Positions 35,250-47,600 of a DNA stretch of 64,000 nucleotides are shown piece after piece. This DNA comes from Anisodus tanguticus (Eukaryota; Streptophyta; Magnoliopsida; Solanales; Solanaceae). Position 1 is the stretch's first letter; every line of letters starts with the position of its first letter. Location of the stretch: NCBI GenBank assembly GCA_034509755.1, contig CM067541.1, forward strand, positions 2,282,001 to 2,346,000, given 5' to 3'. Made by a program: the position numbers and the translations under genes. The notes beneath the pieces are model-generated. The model worked only from the letters and a program-made list of their open reading frames with translations, did no database searches and was not told the origin of the DNA.

Positions 35250-36210
35250 TGTTAGAGTTGGTTAGATATATAAAAGATCTAGAATAGTGGATGCATTGTA
35301 TAAATATACCTAGCTTATACAGTGATACACACACTGAAATAGAAAAGGTTTCTGCAAATCTCCTTCTTCTTGTTTAATATTTTCATGGTATCAGAGCATT
35401 TGCTATAAGCAAATCATTTTTCTTTCTAATTCATTATGTCAACAACTGATAATGTTCATGGAATTACATAACAAACAATTAATGGGAATACGATTAATAC
35501 ACCACATGTTGGTGCTATTGATCCTACTGTTACTGCATCACAGCAAGTTGATGCTTGTCACCCGTACTTCTTAACTTTTTATGATAACCCTGATATTAAT
35601 ATGATAAATGTGAGCTTCGATGGATCCAGTTATGGAAACTGGAGGAGAGGAGTGCATATCTCTCTTTCAGCTAAAAATCGGGTTTCATCAATGGAGCCTG
35701 CCTTATGCCATCTCCAAATTCACCTTTGCTTGAGAAGTGAAAAAGATGTAATGACATGGTCATTGCTTGGTATCTTAAATCACTCAGCAGGGACATAATG
35801 AGAGTGTCATTTACTCACAAACTGTAGAAGAGCTGTGGAATGAACTTGAAGAAAGGTATGGCCAAGCATATGGGACCAAACTCTTTCAGCTGTAGAGAGA
35901 ACTTAACAACATCAGTCAAGGATCCAGTGATTTAGCTAGATATTTCACAAAAATCAAGAGGATTTAGGATCAATTGAAGGTGTTAAACACTTTATGATTA
36001 GTAGTTGTGAGTGCAAGTATGAGCAAAAACACACAACATCAAGATAAATGAAGATCAAAAGCTGATACGATTTCTTATGGGTTAACTGATGTTTATACTA
36101 GTGTGAGAGGAAATATTTTAATGATGAAACCCCTCCCATCTCATGCATAGGCCTATTCTATCATTTTGCACTAGGAAACTCAAAAGAGGTACATTCTAAT
36201 TCAACTTCTA
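35250..36210 (+). mobile_element. Ty1/copia 5' LTR, PBS and broken gag
   Basis: A short LTR (35250-35385) begins TGTTAGAGTTGG, contains a TATA element (TGTATAAATATACC), and ends TTTCA. It is followed at once by the Met-tRNA primer binding site TGGTATCAGAGC (35386-35397). Downstream, in shifting frames, are copia gag pieces: FDGSSYGNWRRGVHISLSAK (from 35619), the equivalent of NDMVIAWYLKSL, then ELNNISQGSSD, and VYTSVRGNILMMKP near 36090. There are several stops and frameshifts. The sequence ends at about 36210, where an unrelated gag begins on the other strand. The 136-bp LTR is short for copia. Confidence 0.85.
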
Positions 36211-37130
36211 TTAATTGGGCCGTCGGATATGGGCAGGGTGGGCCCCACTATTGTGGGTTCCAGGCCCAGGGCGGGAACTTCCCCCACTGCCCGTTGCCAC
36301 CATACTTCTACGACTGCCAGTAGGGTCGGTTCTGATCCTGCTGCCCCTCCTCTTTCTACCATTATTTTTCCTCTATTGTTGTTGCGATTTTGACCCCTTT
36401 TTGGTCGGTTATTATGATGATTTAGAGCTCCTCTCGAACTAGTATTTTGGGCGCCAAAATGATCCGCCATCGCGTTGGTGGAAAGAAGGGTGGTTCCGGC
36501 ATTGTTTGCCGTCGTCGCCGCTTGTTTCAGCTTTCGAATTTCTTCAAGAATCAACCTTGAACGATCCTCATAAAAAGGTGGTAAAGGGTTACTTTGTTGA
36601 ATGAACGTTGCGACACCATCATATTGTTCATTCAAACCCGCAATTAATTGGAGCACTAACCTTTGATTCGACACCGGTGCACCAACGTTGGATAGTTGAT
36701 CGGCAAGCATTTTCAATTCTTGACAATATGTACATTTGCAAAGTCGTCCAATTTGTTTTCAAGATAAACTTTCCGAGAAATTTTATTATCTTGAAATATG
36801 TTTTGCAAACGTTCCCAAGCTTGTTGAGCCGTAGAGTCCGGTTCCAAAATGGTGTGCAAAAGGTCATTAGAGATGGTGCCATAAATCAATTGAAGGACTA
36901 TAGCATCCAAGCGAGACCATAGATATTTGTCAACAACGGTGGTCTCCGATGAAGACTTGGGAGGAATAAATGGTCTATGACTTCGTATTCTCGGCAATGA
37001 ATTTTGAATAACTCCGCCCAAGAAGAATATTGCCCTTTTTCCATCTCAAGAATAATTGGAATAAAGTTCTTGACGTGGTTTACGGCAAGAGTGGGGTGAA
37101 ATTTTTGATGGTCGGACATTGTTTCTTTTA
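36201..37130 (-). pseudogene. Copia-type gag (UBN2 family), opposite strand
   Basis: On the minus strand, from an ATG near 37119, the frame reads MSDHQKFHPTLAVNHVKNFI, then EMEKGQYSSWAELFKIHCRE and YEVIDHLFLP. A frame change leads into LWSRLDAIVLQLIYGTISND, AQQAWERLQNIFQDNKISRK, and after a stop MKMLADQLSNVGAPVSNQR, LQLIAGLNEQYDGVATFIQQ and an Asn/Arg-rich nucleocapsid-like tail. This is the UBN2-type gag of a different copia lineage from the plus-strand neighbour. Non-functional, no pol attached. Confidence 0.85.
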
Positions 37131-38253
37131 GAAAAGTAGAAGAAAATCGAAATGAGTGGTGGTTTGGGAGAGAGATAGACCGGAAACAATGACAGAATAG
37201 AATATCGAGACCACACGTTCAAGGTCAAATTTGCAAGAAGGGGGACTTAATGACAGAATATGATGATTCTGAAAGTCAAGAAAAGAATATGTGTCCGACT
37301 AAGAGGAAATATTTTGGGAGGTTATTTTGTGGCTCTTGATATTATAAAGGAAAATAATTTCATACCCTTTCATTCATCTATATAATCTCTTTAAGTTTTT
37401 ATTATTATTATTACATAAGAGATAGAAAAGGGAAAATGGGGGACCTCTTCGACCTCAACCACAGAAAGTGAAGAAAAAGGTGAACATGGTGGGGGTCAAA
37501 AGTGGTGAAGCAAAAAAGAGAAGTCAATTCAATAGATGTTGTTATTCTTATCTGATTTCCCTCTCTTCTTTAGTATGACATTATTACTACTGTAGTTTGG
37601 TTGATAAATGATGGTCTAGAATATTTGGTGTCCCCTTAGTCCAAGCAGAGTAAATAAAGCTAGATAGTAAAATCACCTTCATCCCAATTCCTTTATTGGT
37701 CCATTATAATTTTGTCGGAGTATAGATGTCTATGGATAATTGTGGGGTATTCTTTCGTACCTGACCTTTTTGTCTTGTTGAATCCCTTTCTCCTTTTGTA
37801 TACTACGTCCATTTTACTTTATAAGCCTTAATTTGACATAATTTTAAATTTAATAAAAATATAAAGGTTTTAAAATTTCATCATTTTAAATTAAAAAAAT
37901 ATGTAATGTACTAAAACATTCTTGAATTTTATGACCATAAATATATTTGAATGTTTAAATAAAAGAGTTATTAAATTTGAAAAAATAAGTTACATACATT
38001 GAACCAGAAAAGACTTCTTCTTTTTTCCTACTTTTTAAGAAGTATTGTATTTTTTTCTTTTCAATTTATGTGTATTTATTTGATGGATACGAAGAAACAA
38101 AGAGATTTTAAACTGGTAATTTAATTATGTCATGACATTTGTCAAAAGCTGATCCAGAATTTAAAGGTAATGAGTGTTACATTAATATTTATGTACAAAT
38201 TACACTAACCCTAAAGTCAGAGCAGGACATGCGTATTCAATTCCATCCAATTC
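37131..38253. other. AT-rich intergenic DNA
   Basis: No gene is seen. A partial Stowaway-like end (TACTACGTCCATTTTACTT at about 37801) without a clear partner lies in the middle. Confidence 0.35.
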
Positions 38254-38269
38254 TCTTTGGATTTATTCT

Positions 38270-38729
38270 TTTTTTTTTGTTGACGAAGGAACCCGCAGCC
38301 GCTACTCTCTCGAGTGCGCACAGGGTAAACCCCGGACTGACGCAATAGCCTGCAAACCACGTCACCGATTAACCACACTTGACAAGCCATGTGTGACAGG
38401 CTCAAACCAAGAAGGTTTATGCAGGGGATCGAACTCGTGACCTTGCGGTCCCGCGTTCTACTGCTACACCAACTTGGCTACCCTTGCGGGTAAAACTGTG
38501 ATAGGGTAAACTTTTTAAAGTGACTGGTCCCACCGCATTACGGCCCCATACCCCAGAAAACCCCACCTCCCGGCCCGGCCTACGGATTAGTATACACCGC
38601 TTGGCCCTACGCGTATGGAGGGATTTTTTTGGGGAACACAGTTCCACTCTCGCTGATCAGAGGACTTGAACTCGGAACCTCAGACAACAATACCCTAATG
38701 TATTGACCACTAGGCCAAATACTTTGGAT
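38270..38729 (-). mobile_element. Heterodimeric SINE
   Basis: On the minus strand the element begins at 38729 with a tRNA-like head: A box GGCCTAGTGGTCAATAC, B box GGTTCCGAGTTCAAGTCC. After about 215 bp it passes directly into a copy of the SINE found at 23657 (ACCCGCAAGGGTAGCC, the A box, B box GGTCACGAGTTCGATCC), ending in poly-A (poly-T on the plus strand at 38270-38278). One pair of 16-bp duplications, TCTTTGGAT T/C TATTCT (38254-38269 and 38730-38745), encloses both halves, and no duplication is visible at the junction. It therefore moved as one unit. The first half belongs to a different SINE family. Confidence 0.85.
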
Positions 38730-38875
38730 TCTTTGGATCTATTCTGTTCCGTTGAATAGTGGTTTTTGATCTTCATATATGAAATGACATAACATCTATC
38801 ATGAAGACAAACAAATAGTCCTACATCTTTAGTAAATAAATCACGTCTCTTCTATCAACAACGTAAATAATAATA

Positions 38876-39091
38876 CTCAATCTATCCCAATTTATGTGGC
38901 ACAATTTTCTTTTTGGTCAGTCCCAAAAGAATGTCAGTTTTTTATATTTAGAAACAATTTAACTTTATTAGATAATTTACAGCAACACATTTATTAAGAC
39001 TTGTTTTGAACCACACATTTCAAAAGTTCTCATTTTTTTTTTAAACTCTGTGCCAAGTCATCAATTGACACATAAATTGAGACGGAGAAAG
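38876..39091. mobile_element. Stowaway-like MITE
   Basis: The left end CTCAATCTATCCCAATTTAT and right end (read inward) CTTTCTCCGTCTCAATTTAT are inverted copies of about 28 bp with TA flanks (38874-38875, 39092-39093). The body matches those at 30.9 and 44.7 kb (AACAATTTAACTTTAT). Confidence 0.75.
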
Positions 39092-39539
39092 TAGCATATT
39101 GTGATGTAAACAAGTCCAAGTGGATTACCAAGAGTTTCTGAACGAGGGCAAAGACTTATTGTCATAAGAGCTAGTGATCACCAGGATTTTAGTACAAATT
39201 ATGATGTAACTTAGTAATAAATTTTTAATAAATCCTGGTGGATCACCTTCACCTGAATGCACATAAATTTTACTAACAAGTTTTTGCTTCGAAATGGATC
39301 CAAAGCAACTCTAATGACTCCAAATTTGATATCAAATGTACTAATATCAATTCCCAACAATTTTCAATGGTAAAGTTCAATCTAAACCTTCAAAAATCAA
39401 TAGACCCAATCGAAAGACTCACTTTTGTCTTCTTCAACGGGTTTTTCCAAAACTCAACAAAACCCAAAAATGATTTTCTTGAATTTTTTATTTTAATTGT
39501 GTGCTCATAATTTATTTCTTTGAGCTAACCTATCTACCT

Positions 39540-39625
39540 CTATGGAAGGGGTAAAATCTGTGTACACTCTACCCTCTCCAGACACCACCTTATGGGATTA
39601 CACTGGGTACGTTGTTGCTCATAAG
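39540..39625 (+). mobile_element. 3'-tail fragment of an RTE-type LINE or its SINE
   Basis: GTGTACACTCTACCCTCTCC, then GACACCACCTTATGGGATTA and CACTGGGTACGTTGTTGC, match the tail of the LINE at 60.8 kb. No target duplication was found. Only the last 85 bp are present. Confidence 0.65.
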
Positions 39626-39925
39626 TTATTGCAAGATGAAGACGGAGAAAAGGGGAAGAAGAAGATGGAGAAAAAATAGAAAGGAGAAGTTCTGGCAGGT
39701 GTATAACATCGAGCCTACTTTTGTACAAATATAAATGAGAACAAAAGTTAAATCACCAAATTTTGGAAAGGACACCTGCTGATGGATAGGCGTGTTCCTG
39801 CCAATTTACGCTCAAATATGCTGTTACATAAATTTTTTGCTTGCTGCATCTGAGGAATAAAATCAAGTTAAGCGTGCTGTACTTGGTAAAGATGTATTTT
39901 CCTTATCAGTAAAATGGTTAGGTAG

Positions 39926-40330
39926 CTTTGTTAGAACAAAGGATTGAAAATTCCCGTCGCGAAAGCTAATCACATTGAAAGAAATAATCCCCTTGATTAT
40001 TTTCATTAATTGAAAATGTATATATACATGTTACAAAATAGGAGAATCCTATTCTTATTCTATTCATAAAATCTTATTCTACCATAATTCTAACTCTACA
40101 ATTATGGTAAGTGTATAATCCTAATTTAGGTAACAAATACACTACAATATACTATACATATACTTTCCTAATATACAATATTCTTACACTGCCTAGTAGC
40201 CACTGTACCGTGCTGGGCCTGGGCTGCTGGAAAGCCCACTGCCGAAATACCACTGCATTGCCCGTGATATACACTGCTGTATATTGGGTGTATATCACGC
40301 GTATATTGCTTTGTTTAACACACATTTACC
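39926..40330 (-). mobile_element. Copia LTR remnant and adjacent GTATAC-rich DNA
   Basis: The minus strand contains TTCAATTAATGAAAATAATC and ATTATTTCTTTCAA, which align with the LTR at 22983-23189. A TGTTAGAAC word at 39928 may be one end. To the right, 40155-40310 holds a cluster of GTATAT/GATATAC motifs like those at 58.7 kb. No pol or gag frame can be read. Confidence 0.55.
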
Positions 40331-40518
40331 AGAAAAGCTTAAACAAGCTCGATGCAGAACTCAGACAATGCGAACAATTCAAAGGAATTTCTAATATTAC
40401 TACTATAACACACAGCTAATCGGTCTCCACTATGTGATTATTCGTCAAAATATTAATCCCGCTACATGTTCCGGGCTACTAATAACAGAAGATAATGCAC
40501 ATGTCTCTAATTCAGTAG

Positions 40519-43500
40519 TTATAATGGTGTGCTGGGAATACGTTCAGTTCCAGAAATGTGAGAGGCTGCATCATCTTTTGAAATGGCAACTCGAGGGGTC
40601 TCTCTCCTATCTTTAGTTGTTGACCTCGAACCATTTTGGTGTGAGTTAAGAGAATGCCTTCTGTTGGCTGACCCATTCCTTCTTTGTACTAAGCGGTCGA
40701 GCTGGGCTTGGTGTTGATTGATCCAAATGGTGTTTCTTTCTTCTTTGAATCTGCTCATGGAACTTCCCGAATAAATTGATCACACGCCTAAAAGATAATG
40801 CACTTACCCTCAACCTTCTTTTCTCTTCTTCTCTATCGTGCCTGAGCATCATATATTCGTCTAGCATGGCAAGCAGTGGAACACCATCATATGTGAACGT
40901 GGTGGCACGATCTTGTTCCCATGCTCTTGTTTTGGCAATCAAGAGCTACATAGCCAACATTGTCAATTAGCAAACAAAGGGATTACATTTTCAGATTCAG
41001 CAATATGTATGAATACTGATGAAAACTTAAATTATTGGACTTCCTCCGGAGAGCAAAGAATCTCAAAGCTCCTTGAGTGGAAGGGTAAATTTAGTGATCT
41101 AAGACAAATAGATAGAGCATAAAAGGAATCCTCGTAATGGTAATCGCGGTATGAATAACATCCAGAAACATGCAAAGTAATAGGCATTATTTAATGTCAG
41201 TTGATTCCTTTACTGATCACATACCAAGAATCATGTGTGTTACATAAAAAAAAATACTCTACTATATATATACTGTTTTAATAAAGAATCAAATGTGTTT
41301 TATAATAATTCGGTTTAATCATTTTTCAGTTTTTTTTCTTTTTCAAATCCGAGACCAAAATTTTAAATCTTTCATCCGAGATCAAACCAAAAAAACAAAT
41401 CTAATAAAATATTAGGATACATTCTGGGAAAATCAAACTTCCATCGAAGAGAAGCAAATGAAAGACTTTCATAAAAATTCTCAATAATGCACACCCCTAT
41501 TTAAGGATATGTACCACCATTTGGCATCACCTGGAATTTTGCTGACCAATATCCGAGCCTTTTCAGCTCTCTTCAAACTTAAGTGTGCACCTCTGCTTGC
41601 ATTATACCGGTTCTGATCCTGTTTCACCATAAATATGATGACATTTTAATATCATTATACAGGAGAAACACATCTAAGATAATTTTGATGAACGAGGCAT
41701 TTTAACCAAATTCCAAGATCTTACGGCTCTGAATCATTTTTAACTAAGAAAACTTGCTCATTAGAACATTTAAATTATAAAGATAGTATAGATGCGCCAG
41801 AATTAGAAGCGTATGTTTCTTGGCGGATGATTGGCTATCTTCTACAGCTAACTGTCAAACTATCATATACCACATATGAGTGCATCAATAAGCCCATTTT
41901 CACTATTGCTCCCACAACAGCTAAAGTTTCTATGAAAACTGCAGTCACTATATTATTTTAGTAATCAAACTCAATTTCATGCTGTAGATTTTGTAATGCG
42001 AGTAGCTAAAACTTCATTACACTTTCAAGAATCTTTTATTTTCTCATCAAAGAATATCTTTACTGGTTTCTTCAACTTGATATCTTTGGAAGCTATATGT
42101 ATGAAAAGCACATACCATCAATGCCCAGATTCTTTTTCAAGATAGATTCCCTGTGATCTCAATTACTCCCCGCATTTCATGTTATGTGACAATGTTTGAG
42201 TGGGAACGGTATTTTAAGATGTTAATGACTTAAAATAAGTATTATAGATGATGGAAGAAAATATTAAATTAGTGGTTGAAATGAGAGAATCAATCACACT
42301 TTGCTAATCGAAGTTAAAATGTGAATAGTTTTAATGAATTTAAAATTCTTGAACGTTGTGAAAGTTGTAGAGAAATAGAATTGTGCAAAACATTTTGGAG
42401 AGCCCCAAATAGAAAGACTATCATGAATTGAAATTGATGGGAGTACAATTTATTGACGTCCTAGCATCATATGACCAAGAAATATGGTAGCAAAGAAGAA
42501 TTATAACTATTTTAGAAAGAAAGAAAAGAAGAGCAACGAGGTGGTGTATCCACTGAAAGTAGCATACCAAATAATCAAGTTCAATTCATCTCATATTTGC
42601 ATAAACAGACGGCATGAAGAAGACAAATATATTTACCCTGTTGTAGTCGTCAAGCCAGCTCTCTTCTTCACAAGCTGCCATCCATTTCTCAACTTTATCC
42701 AATATTTCTTTCCTGCTATGAGCCTCATCTTTTGCATTTACAATCTGATTGTCCATGTCAGCTAGTAACTCTGCAGAATCAACATTCCCAGAATCGATCA
42801 GTGCCATAATTTTTTCTCGAGCTGCCTCAGTATCAATCTCTATGTGGGCACGAGCATAAATGCCTTCCAGTTCAGCCTGTCTTTTGAAAGAAATCTCCTT
42901 CATCCTGCTAGCTTTAAGTTGATCAAGCCTTTCAACTTCCACTTCAGCCTGGATGAACAAGCTAAAAACAATTACCAACAAGCTATTGTAAATGCTGAAA
43001 ATGGATTTCAAAACTCATATCATCTCCTAATACCTGTTCAATCAGATCAAGATCAAGAGCAAGAGCCCCAGGAATGGACACTTCATCAACTGAAGCCGAT
43101 ATGTTGCAGGTGACATGGTCAAACACGCTTCGTTCTTCTTCAGTTGTATCCATCAAATTCCATAAATCAATCAGCTGAGTTGCAAGTTCTTGGTGCTGCA
43201 AGAGGGGATATATGTTAGAGCGAGTGTTTTGAAGAAATGGACTGACCAAAATATTTATCATCTAGACGTGACACATCGCAGTCCGCAGTTAAATTCCATC
43301 TTGATGTAATCTCCAAATAATAGTGAAAATACTGCAGAGAATCAAATCAGCATTGGCAAGCAAGTCAAACATCAACAAGTGATATCATGGGCAGTTGAAC
43401 TTGAATGAACTATGAGAGCCTAATAGTGATTAAGCAATTCAGAGGAGAAAATTTCCTATCGTGTGCAGAGGATGGACAAGCAGATACCATATACAGCAAG

Positions 43501-44997
43501 GCAGCAATTCCCTTATTCAGTATAGAAAAAATCTCCAGTAGAACACAATTTGATAAAAGTTCTAGGTATTTCAATACATGTCCATTAGTCAGTTCACTGA
43601 CAATACATCCTAACTTCATATGAAGTATCAGGCAACATGAAAGGACCAACTTAAAACAGTAAGGACATTTACCTTCTGCAATCTTTGCTTCTTATCTTCC
43701 TTTAATGCTAAGACTGTTCTAGCCAGACTTGATAGTGTGTCAATGCTTATACTTTTTGATTGTACACCAGTGGAATCATTCAGGCTCGGGTGAACTTTGG
43801 TGACAGTACAAAAGAAGTCAATGCCGAGAACAGCACATAGATCATGTATTGTGCTCACGAATTCAAGGACTTTGTGCAGTCTCTCGCTCTGCAATATTAA
43901 ACAAGGATGTACAGTGAGTAGCTACTTGGAGGCTGAACTAGTTTAACAGTTGTAAAAGGAATAAATGCTACTAAAATATGGCTAAACCTTTTCTTTTTGA
44001 AGATCTTGAAGCTATGCATGAAACTCACCGGCTTTTTAAGAGATAAACCAGACTCGTCTACTTTAGGACTCTCTACTTGCTCACTAGTCCCTGCAATCTC
44101 ACTGCTAATCTTCTCGATTTGTGATTGTACATCCAAAAACTCTTTTACCCTATCGTCTTTCTGTTTCCACAGTTTTTCCAGCGCCGGTGCTATAGATGCA
44201 AGTTGTTCCTTGATTGAGCCTGAAGTCTTCTCAGGCTGCAAATAAACCCCAAATATTAGAAAAGGTAATAGTCTAATGACTTTCAGCCAAGAATCTTAAA
44301 TAGTTCCACCTATCAATAGCCAAACTAAATTCAGCCACTCACAATTCCATCATATCTTTTCTCTCCAGGGGCTGATAGCAGCCTGGATAGTTCAACTTTG
44401 GCATCTGCCAAAGCCTGAAGAAGGTGAGCCCGTGACTTCACGGCTTGGTCAACCTTTCTCTTGTAGACATCCAAGCACTCTTGCTCTATCTGAAGAAGCA
44501 TCTTATCTCGGTCTTCATCAGTTTCACTAACTTCATCCCAAATTTGCTGCATTAACAGGAAAATATATTTTAGCCATAAGTCATTATACTATAAATATTA
44601 TACCTCCGTCCAATTTACGTGGCACACTTTCTTTTTTTAGTCCGTCCCAAAAAGAATGTCACCTTTCTATAATTAAAAACAACTTAACTATGAAATTTTC
44701 CTTTTACCTTAATGAAATGATTTATAGCCACACAAATGTTTTATGGATTTTTTTAGACCACAAATTTCAAAAGACTTCTAATCTTTCTTAAAATTTGTGT
44801 CTAGTCAAGCGGCGTCACATAAATTGGAACGGAGGAAGTACTGCATTACTTTCACAGATAATGCATGATTTATTTCTTAAACAAGAAACTTAACATCAAG
44901 AATAAATTCAGAATAAAAGAATTGCCTGCAACTGTTGTAGTAGATAACTACAACTTGTTTCTCCAAGAAGAGGATTTTGAGCATCCACTTCTGCCAT
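40519..44997 (-). pseudogene. MAP65: MAP65 (PRC1/Ase1 family) microtubule-associated protein pseudogene
   Basis: MAP65 proteins are coiled-coil dimers that cross-link antiparallel microtubules in cortical arrays and the phragmoplast. Exons on the minus strand: 44997-44926 (MAEVDAQNPLLGE), 44546-44343, 44235-43988, 43888-43673, 43195-43034, 42948-42637, 41618-41531, 40953-40808 and a last piece to 40519. Conserved blocks: QIWDEVSETDEDRDKMLLQI, KVLEFVSTIHDLCAVLG, ELATQLIDLWNLMDT, RLDQLKASRMKEI, ACEEESWLDDYNR, RYNASRGAHLSLKRAEKARI and AMLDEYMMLR. Lesions: exon 1 has a GC donor; exon 3 lost one base near 44028 and has TAG for Gln at 44012-44014; exon 8 has GG where the acceptor AG should be (40954-40955) and a stop at 40946-40948; the next intron is about 40 bp and lacks a clear acceptor; and the C-terminal SPARP...ANRRHSLN region is split over two frames at about 40690. 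A decayed gene, not a retrocopy. Confidence 0.93.
44601..44840. mobile_element. Stowaway-like MITE in intron 1 of the MAP65 pseudogene
   Basis: Ends CCTCCGTCCAATTTACGTGG and, read inward from the right, CTTCCTCCGTTCCAATTTAT with TA at both sides; about 240 bp. Same family as 38.9 kb. Confidence 0.75.
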
Positions 44998-45479
44998 CTT
45001 TGATCAAACCTGAAACAGATATATAAAAACAAGTTAAATTTCAGAGCACAACGCCATATATCATTTAAAATATACATTTCAACCCGCACTACAGCATAAG
45101 AATATGTGAAATCTTTGAAACAGCACGTTAAAACCTTTTTTTGTCTTTTTTGAGCTAATAAATATATATCGTGTGAATAATTGATGAAATTGACTCAACA
45201 TTATTCTAGATAAAGCGCATTACCACTATAAGAACCAGAAAAAAGGGTACTACAATTGACCATAGAGCTTGTCACTTTTCAGTTTAGAAGGTAAGTGTGT
45301 GTAATATTGGATAAATTAGATTCGACGTTATTCAATGCTTATAGCTTTCTTCGAGTTAATTCCTCACATGGTCACTTAACTTACAAAAGATTAAGAACTT
45401 TTAAATTCAAAACTCAAACTTAAGGGACTATTTTGGACCCTTTCTTTCACTTTTAAAGGAGTTTTCAAGCAATTTTCGT
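44998..45479. other. 5' flank of the MAP65 pseudogene
   Basis: AT-rich DNA without recognised features; presumably the old promoter, cut off upstream by the LTR-like repeat that begins near 45480. Confidence 0.4.
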
Positions 45480-46248
45480 GTGTTTTTCTGTCACGTTATT
45501 GAGCCAAAGAGGCATCAATATATAGCATGGAGGAGGATGCTCAACTGCCACAAACAAGGCTGTTAATAGCCATTAGTGAGGGCTGTTAATGGCAGGTTTA
45601 AGGCCATTAGTGTGGCAGGTTTAAGGCCATTAGTGAGGCTATTCATGACCATTGAAGGAGGGATGATTATGGAGGAGTTAATCAGCCATACTTGGCTGAT
45701 TAATGCCCCAAAAATCAACTCCAACGGTAGGCAGAAAGTTTCTGCCTTCCGTCGTTCCAAATTCAACTTTCCAGAAACTCTAGGGACCAAACTGTAAATA
45801 TTAAGCAATTTGAGTTCCAAAAAGTTAATATCAGAAAGTCCCCACAACCCACAGCCCGTGACCGGACGGGCGGCGGCGGCGCGCGTGTGGGCTTAGCCTT
45901 GAACCCAAACACATCTAGGTCCTCCCTCCTTTAAACACATGGGATACCCCTTGGGGTCCCAAACCCTTAACCACTTTAGAGACTTATAAAGAGAGCAATT
46001 CTTCCTTTTCCCACCGATGTGGTAGATTTGTCCCACACCATATTTCCATGCCTCAAACACCTTACTTCGTGGACCAATATCTCTTTCATTTCTCAACGAA
46101 ATTTGACGATTCTTGGCCCTACGGTCATCTACTCACTTAGTAGATTATGCATGTGTGAAGAGACAAAGCCTCCAACATGCGGAACACTAGTGTTTAATTC
46201 ATTAAAGATGGGTGGACGCATCTCCCCGCCAAAGGCAAATTTCCAACA
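45480..46248 (-). mobile_element. Solo-LTR-like repeat, copy B (inverted relative to copy A)
   Basis: Read from 46248 on the minus strand it starts TGTTGGAAATTTGCCTTTGG and follows copy A (10546-11400) block by block to about 45640. It then has ATGCTATATATTGATGCC (TATA box) near 45520. The middle carries TTAAACCTGCCACACTAATG-type short repeats around the GGCCATTAGTG words (45565-45650). No retroviral coding sequence is attached on either side. Confidence 0.65.
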
Positions 46249-46559
46249 ACATGTTCCTTTGTTTTCTCATATTATGCCATGCTGATTTGCAAGTAAACAC
46301 TCCAATAGAATCAACTATTCAAACATGCCAGTCATTTATGTCCTTATAATTATCAATATCCAGGATGGTGTTGAAGATATTATTCGGTAGGAAATCTCTA
46401 AGCTTATTGATACTCCATCTTCCCTCCTCAATAAAGTTCATGACCTTAGTATGCTTAGAGTGTATCAGCCAATCAGATGATTTGAATTTTAGGACCTCAT
46501 TCTCCTATTTGAGACTTTTCGTAGGATCATTTGGTGATTTATGACTTGCTGAATTGGAT

Positions 46560-47600
46560 GACAAGAATTCTGAGAGGTTCGAGAGTGTTTTGAAACTATC
46601 TTGATCTAGAAGCCTAAAGTTAAAAAGTTGACCAAAGTCAACCATTTGAGTTAAAAAAGCTTAGATTCACAATTTTTAGGTTTTATAATTTCGTATGATG
46701 AATTTGGATTTATGAGTATGTCCGAATTGGGACCCGAGGGGCTCGGAGGTGCATCATCATTGGAACTTATTTTGAAATTGCAGATTTTGTGGTCAAACGT
46801 CTTGTTTTGCTTAAAGGTGGTTAGATTTTTGGTTTTGATTAGTCTGTTAGTCCCACTTCTTCATTTGAGACTTGTAGGAATTGGTCTTGTCGAATACCAA
46901 CTTGTATTGAAAATTTTAGGCACATTCAAGGATGAATGTCTTTCTAGGTGGTGAATAATGTGATGAACCGATCCTTTTTAGTTTATTAGAAATCTGAATC
47001 ATGTTAAGAGACTTCTGGTAGCTCGAGATAGCTATTTGGGACTTGCCTGAATGATTAACATTCAGAAAAAATTAAAAAAACAAACTCACTTAATAATTGA
47101 GATATGAATAATTAAAATTAAGACATTAATTAAGTGCAAACAAATGAGGCTTAAGAATCCTGTTTGAGATGAGCACTTTCATATTAAAATGCTCCATAAC
47201 CAGTATTAATACAGTATCCGAAGACAGACATTCTTCCTCAATTACTCATCAATAATGTCAACTAAACTACGCGTTCGGAAGTTTAATTTGCCAAAGTTCA
47301 AATACATTTTAACAGAAGTAAAGAAATAAAAAAAAAAGGTATAATACATAGATAGACACCTAACTTGGCCTCAACTGATAACTATAAACTCCAATGTAGA
47401 GAATGCACATCTAGAAATCTCAATTCGTCCCCATTACGTGACGCATAAATTTTAGAAATATCTAGATAATTATTTTGTAAGTTGGAGTGTTCAACTGACA
47501 CTCCAACGCATAAAAATGGCATTCCTGCTGTAAATCTAAACTTCTTTCAGCTTTTACTTCCAACTTTATATAAAACAAACTTATATTATTGGGCCCGTGC
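46560..47600 (+). repeat. Dispersed repeat, copy 1 of a collinear pair
   Basis: Block I (about 46560-46800: GAGAGGTTC, TTGACCAAAGTCAAC, AAAAGCTTAGATTCA, TTGGAACTTATTTTG) and block II (about 47165-47600: CATAACCAG, CAGTATCCG, ATTCTTCCTCAA, AATGTCAACTAAA, GAATGCACATCTAGA, AAGTTGGAGTGTTCAA) recur in the same order and orientation at 56145-57725. Block II includes a fold-back piece whose two arms carry AGTTGGAGTGT / ACACTCCAAC. No protein is encoded. Identity is unknown; it may be an LTR or a large non-autonomous element. Confidence 0.7.
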
